64,000 bases of DNA, taken from contig NZ_JAZAQF010000028.1 in NCBI RefSeq assembly GCF_043235035.1, positions 186,001-250,000 on the forward strand, given 5' to 3'. The first letter of the stretch is position 1. Each line of letters opens with the position of its first letter. The notes below the pieces were generated by a model. The model made no database searches, was not told the DNA's origin, and was given only the letters and a program-made list of their open reading frames with translations. Shown piece after piece: positions 61,222 to 64,000 of this stretch. Source of the DNA: CACIAM-69d sp001698445 (lineage in GTDB: Bacteria; Cyanobacteriota; Cyanobacteriia; CACIAM-69d). Position numbers and translations under genes: made by a program.

Positions 61222-61850
61222 ACCACCACACCAAATATGGGCAAGGGACGCAGCCGCCATCCCCAAGCACCGCCTTGCCCAGACACAACGTTGGGTTGCT
61301 TGCAGGGGGCAAATTTCGCAACGGTCAGACTTTCAACTCGGCTGAACCACCGAAAGATTGACCCTGGGCAAGGCTACGGAGTTGGGGCCGATTCTATTGA
61401 ATCGTCGCCAGTTCGTCAAACGCTAGGGGATCTGAATGCTAGGGGATTTGATGGATTCACCGTGGGCGGGCAAGAAATCCCTGATTAGCTTGCGCAGCCC
61501 AAAGACTCAATTGCCCGTTGCCCTAGCGTCTCGCGACGAAAACATCAGGGGTTCAGGGCACTGAGACCCTGCTGGGGAGGGCCACAGGGCGATCGGCGCT
61601 GCGGGCCTCATACGTTCTCGCAGCGCCCTGACCCGGAACGGCCGTTACTGATCCAGGCTGATCCAGTCCAGACTGATCTAGTCCAGACTGATCTAGTCCA
61701 GACTGATCTAGTCCAGACTGATCTAGTCCAGGCTGATCTAGTCCAGGCTGATCCAGTTCAGACTGATCCAGGCTGATCCAGTCCAGGCTGATCCAGTTCA
61801 GACTGATCCAGCGCTTGAACCAATGATTTAGCCGATCATTGAGCTAGTTA
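61222..61850. repeat. intergenic stretch with eleven 15-bp tandem units
   Basis: About 630 bp without a supported gene. At 61646-61812 lies a series of about eleven units of ACTGATCTAGTCCAG (variants GCTGATCCAGTTCAG), one unit shortened to 10 bp. Near 61538-61575 a piece CATCAGGGGTTCAGG recalls the MITE-like body. This is the longest tandem array in the window outside CRISPR. Confidence 0.8.
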
Positions 61851-63356
61851 TTAAGCCAAAATCCACTCCACCAAGGTACGAACCCCGTAACCGGTGGCCC
61901 CGGCGGGATTCAGGGCTGAATCCTTGTCACTCCAAACGGGCCCCGCCACATCCAGGTGCGCCCAAGGCGTGTCTTTCACAAATTGCTTCAGAAATAAGGC
62001 AGCGGTGATTGAGCCACCCGCGCGGCCGCCGATGTTTTTCATATCAGCTACCACGGATTTCATCTTGTCGAAGTAGGGTTCTTCAAGGGGCATTTGCCAT
62101 AGCTTTTCACCGGCCTTGGCGGCGGCGGCTTTCAAGCCGTTGGCCAGGGCTTCATCGGTGGCCCACAGACCAGCAATCTCATCCCCCAATGCCACCACGC
62201 AAGCGCCCGTGAGGGTGGCCAAGTCCACGATCGCCTCCACGCCCAGCTTGTCCGCATAGACGAGCGCGTCGGCCAGGGTCAGGCGGCCTTCTGCGTCGGT
62301 GTTGCCCACCTCGATCGTTTTGCCATTGGAGGCGGTGAGGATGTCGCCCGGATGCATGGCTCGCCCGCTGATCATGTTTTCAGTGACGGCGGAAATGAAA
62401 TGCACTTCCACATCCGGTTGCAACAGGGCGATCGCCTGGGCCGCGCCAAAGGTTGCGCCCGCGCCGCCCATGTCGGTTTTCATCATTTCAATGCTGCTGC
62501 CTGCGCCGGCCTTGATGTTCAAGCCGCCGCTGTCGAAGGTCAGACCCTTGCCCACGATCGCCAACTTTTTGCGGGGCGTGCCTTGGGGCTTGTAAACCAA
62601 GTGGATAAACTTCGGCGGCAGGTCAGACGCTTGGGCAACTCCCAAAAAACTGCCCATACCCAGTTTTTCGCAATCTTCTTTTTCCAAAATCGTCAGTTCC
62701 CAGCCGGGGTTGGCGGCGATCGCCTGGGCCGTTTCGGCCATGGTGATGGGGGTGACCACGTTGGCCGGAGCGGCCACTAACTCGCGGGCCAAAATGGTTC
62801 CGGCAGCGATTTTTTCCCCCCGATCGATCCCTTGGGCGATCGCTGCTGAGTCTGTGGTTCCATTCCGGAATGGCAACAGCTCGATCGTCTCGGGCTTGGG
62901 GGTTTTGCCGTTTTCTTCGCTATCGGACTTGAAGCGGCGATCGCGATAGAGCGACAAATGCACCCCTTCGGTGATGGCTTGGGCAGCGGCGGCCGCCTCT
63001 TGGTTGGCCAGCGGGAACGCAATGGCCAGGCGATCGCACTTTTGGGCCCGGGCGGCTTTGGCGGCGGCGGCGGCCCCTTGGCGCAGCCGATCGAGCGGCA
63101 GATCCTCTGAGTTGCCCAACCCAATCAAGATTAATTTGCGAACGGGTGTGCTGCTACCCACGCGCAGGGTTGCAGTGTTGCCGGGCTTGCCCTTAAATTC
63201 GGCCTCATCGATCGCCTCGCGCAGGGCCCCACCCAGTCGATCGTTCAAGGCCGCCAAGTCACCCGCCAGGGTTTCCAGTTCCGACTCAAACAGCCCGATC
63301 GCCAAACCAGCGCCCGTCCATTCGATCGGGCTGCTGACACTTGCTCGAAATTCCAT
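61851..63356 (-). CDS. pepA: leucyl aminopeptidase
   Basis: M17 aminopeptidase of 501 residues, hexameric with two metals. The signature NTDAEGRL lies near residue 347; the metal ligands are in VGKGLTFDSGG and MKTDMGGAG near 262-290 and D-E of DAEGR. It removes N-terminal residues in protein turnover; in some bacteria PepA also binds DNA. Length is standard. Confidence 0.96.
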   Translation of the reverse strand: MEFRASVSSPIEWTGAGLAIGLFESELETLAGDLAALNDRLGGALREAIDEAEFKGKPGNTATLRVGSSTPVRKLILIGLGNSEDLPLDRLRQGAAAAAKAARAQKCDRLAIAFPLANQEAAAAAQAITEGVHLSLYRDRRFKSDSEENGKTPKPETIELLPFRNGTTDSAAIAQGIDRGEKIAAGTILARELVAAPANVVTPITMAETAQAIAANPGWELTILEKEDCEKLGMGSFLGVAQASDLPPKFIHLVYKPQGTPRKKLAIVGKGLTFDSGGLNIKAGAGSSIEMMKTDMGGAGATFGAAQAIALLQPDVEVHFISAVTENMISGRAMHPGDILTASNGKTIEVGNTDAEGRLTLADALVYADKLGVEAIVDLATLTGACVVALGDEIAGLWATDEALANGLKAAAAKAGEKLWQMPLEEPYFDKMKSVVADMKNIGGRAGGSITAALFLKQFVKDTPWAHLDVAGPVWSDKDSALNPAGATGYGVRTLVEWILA

Positions 63357-63563
63357 GATTGCCTTGTGATGGTTGCGTTTTGCCGCTTTCTACTCTAGCG
63401 GTTTGGCTACACTGATAGACAGGGTGAACCCGGAAGCCCCGGGAGTCGCTCTCCTCCCATCGCCGTTGACTGGCATCATTAGCACCCAAGTGCATCCAAA
63501 AGCATTCAGTCGCGTTTAGTCGCATTTAGTCGCATTTAACTGTTGTATCTAGAGGCTCGATCG

Positions 63564-63743
63564 ATGGCTCAGCTTGCAACCCTCGTGATTTTTGGGGCTT
63601 ACATCTTCTTCGGGGTGAAATTTTGGAACGGCTTTCAGCGAACCAACTTCACCCAAAATCGAATTTTCCTAACCCTACTTTGGCCGGTTTTGCTAATTAA
63701 TGGCTCCTATCGCAAAAACTTCCAAAAAGCTCTCAAAGGTTAA
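63564..63743 (+). CDS. small cyanobacterial membrane protein, 59 residues
   Basis: From ATG 63564 (MAQLATLVIFGAYIFFGVKFW) the product has one or two hydrophobic segments (4-22 and LLWPVLLING near 37-46) and a basic end. A start at 63543 would add seven residues. Probably conserved; function unknown. The next gene begins 57 bp later on the same strand, so the two may be co-transcribed. Confidence 0.65.
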   Translation: MAQLATLVIFGAYIFFGVKFWNGFQRTNFTQNRIFLTLLWPVLLINGSYRKNFQKALKG

Positions 63744-63800
63744 TCATCATTTCCCGGTTTCTAGAGCAATATTCAATCCCAATTTTTGAGGGCGCATTCA

Positions 63801-64000
63801 TTGGTTAACTGGAGCATTGCCGAACTTCAATCTCGTGATTGGAACACCCCTGAACTACAGGCCCAAATCCAAGCCGTTGCCGCTCGATATAACAAAGAAT
63901 ATCGCGGTGAAGCCTTTGAAGTTCCTGACGAAGTGGCCGCCTTGCCGCTCTATCCTGAATTTGCGACTGGATCCCTCACCAGCCGCATCACATCCCCCTT
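63801..64000 (+). CDS. unrecognised protein, N-terminal part, cut by window end
   Basis: TTG start at 63801 with GAGGG at 63788-63792, 8 bp upstream. The visible part reads VNWSIAELQSRDWNTPELQAQ, later ARYNKEYRGEAFEVPDEVAA and LYPEFATGSLTSRI. No stop occurs before base 64000. I do not recognise the family; the reading frame and codon use are good. Confidence 0.65.
   Translation, partial: MVNWSIAELQSRDWNTPELQAQIQAVAARYNKEYRGEAFEVPDEVAALPLYPEFATGSLTSRITSP

Overview
The window is chromosomal DNA of an oxygenic, freshwater-type cyanobacterium. The evidence is the dense scatter of the HIP1 octamer GCGATCGC, the photosynthesis genes (chlP, petG, petN and a membrane-anchored cytochrome c of the cM type), the fused panC-cmk gene, the hfq/dapF pair and several small genes typical of cyanobacteria. 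No plasmid or prophage hallmarks were seen. The genus cannot be named from reading the sequence alone.

Layout. 1-14.6 kb: the 5' part of gcvP, two orphan histidine kinases with the same type of kinase core, panC-cmk, an unrecognised membrane protein, an alpha/beta hydrolase, a methyltransferase and a two-RCK channel-like protein with an odd pore. 14.6-24.3 kb: rsmD, a 49-residue protein gene with a strong ribosome binding site, chlP, petG, cytM, a DUF2555-type gene, a small membrane protein, a Nudix hydrolase, a second alpha/beta hydrolase, an M23 peptidase, a 44-residue membrane protein and petN. 24.3-49.4 kb: pentapeptide protein, MthK-like K+ channel, AddB-like nuclease, TPR protein, tRNA-Val, ABC1 kinase, cysH, topA, M48 protease, FTR1 permease, hfq, dapF, a nuclease-fold protein lacking its catalytic lysine, a C-S lyase-like enzyme, a cation antiporter with a convergent TrkA-type gene, a zinc-binding lipoprotein with a Fur/Zur-type palindrome, an SDR and a coiled-coil protein. 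49.4-58.5 kb: a complete type I-C CRISPR-Cas locus, all on the minus strand, in the order cas3-cas5c-cas8c(cas11c)-cas7c-cas4-cas1-cas2-array (10 repeats, 9 spacers). 58.5-64 kb: an IS5-type transposase remnant, a YiiX-like papain-fold protein, a PilP/GspC-like membrane protein, pepA and two further genes, the last cut by the window end.

How the genes work together. The cas genes look like one transcription unit that a perfect 13-bp hairpin may divide into an interference part and an adaptation part. An internal start with its own Shine-Dalgarno inside cas8c would supply Cas11c. The repeat RNA can fold so that exactly 11 nt stay 3' of the stem, as expected for Cas5c processing. The leader-distal repeat ends 15 bp before the start codon of the coiled-coil gene, so the array occupies that gene's upstream region.

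Repeats. Three copies of a TA-flanked, MITE-like element with the end GGGCCTGTC(A/G)TC or a one-base variant sit exactly on the stop codon of a gene (panC-cmk, the FTR1 gene, the 44-residue gene), each giving TAG. Short tandem repeats of 13-19 bp occur in many intergenic stretches and at least twice inside coding sequence. These repeats are the least explained structure of the window.
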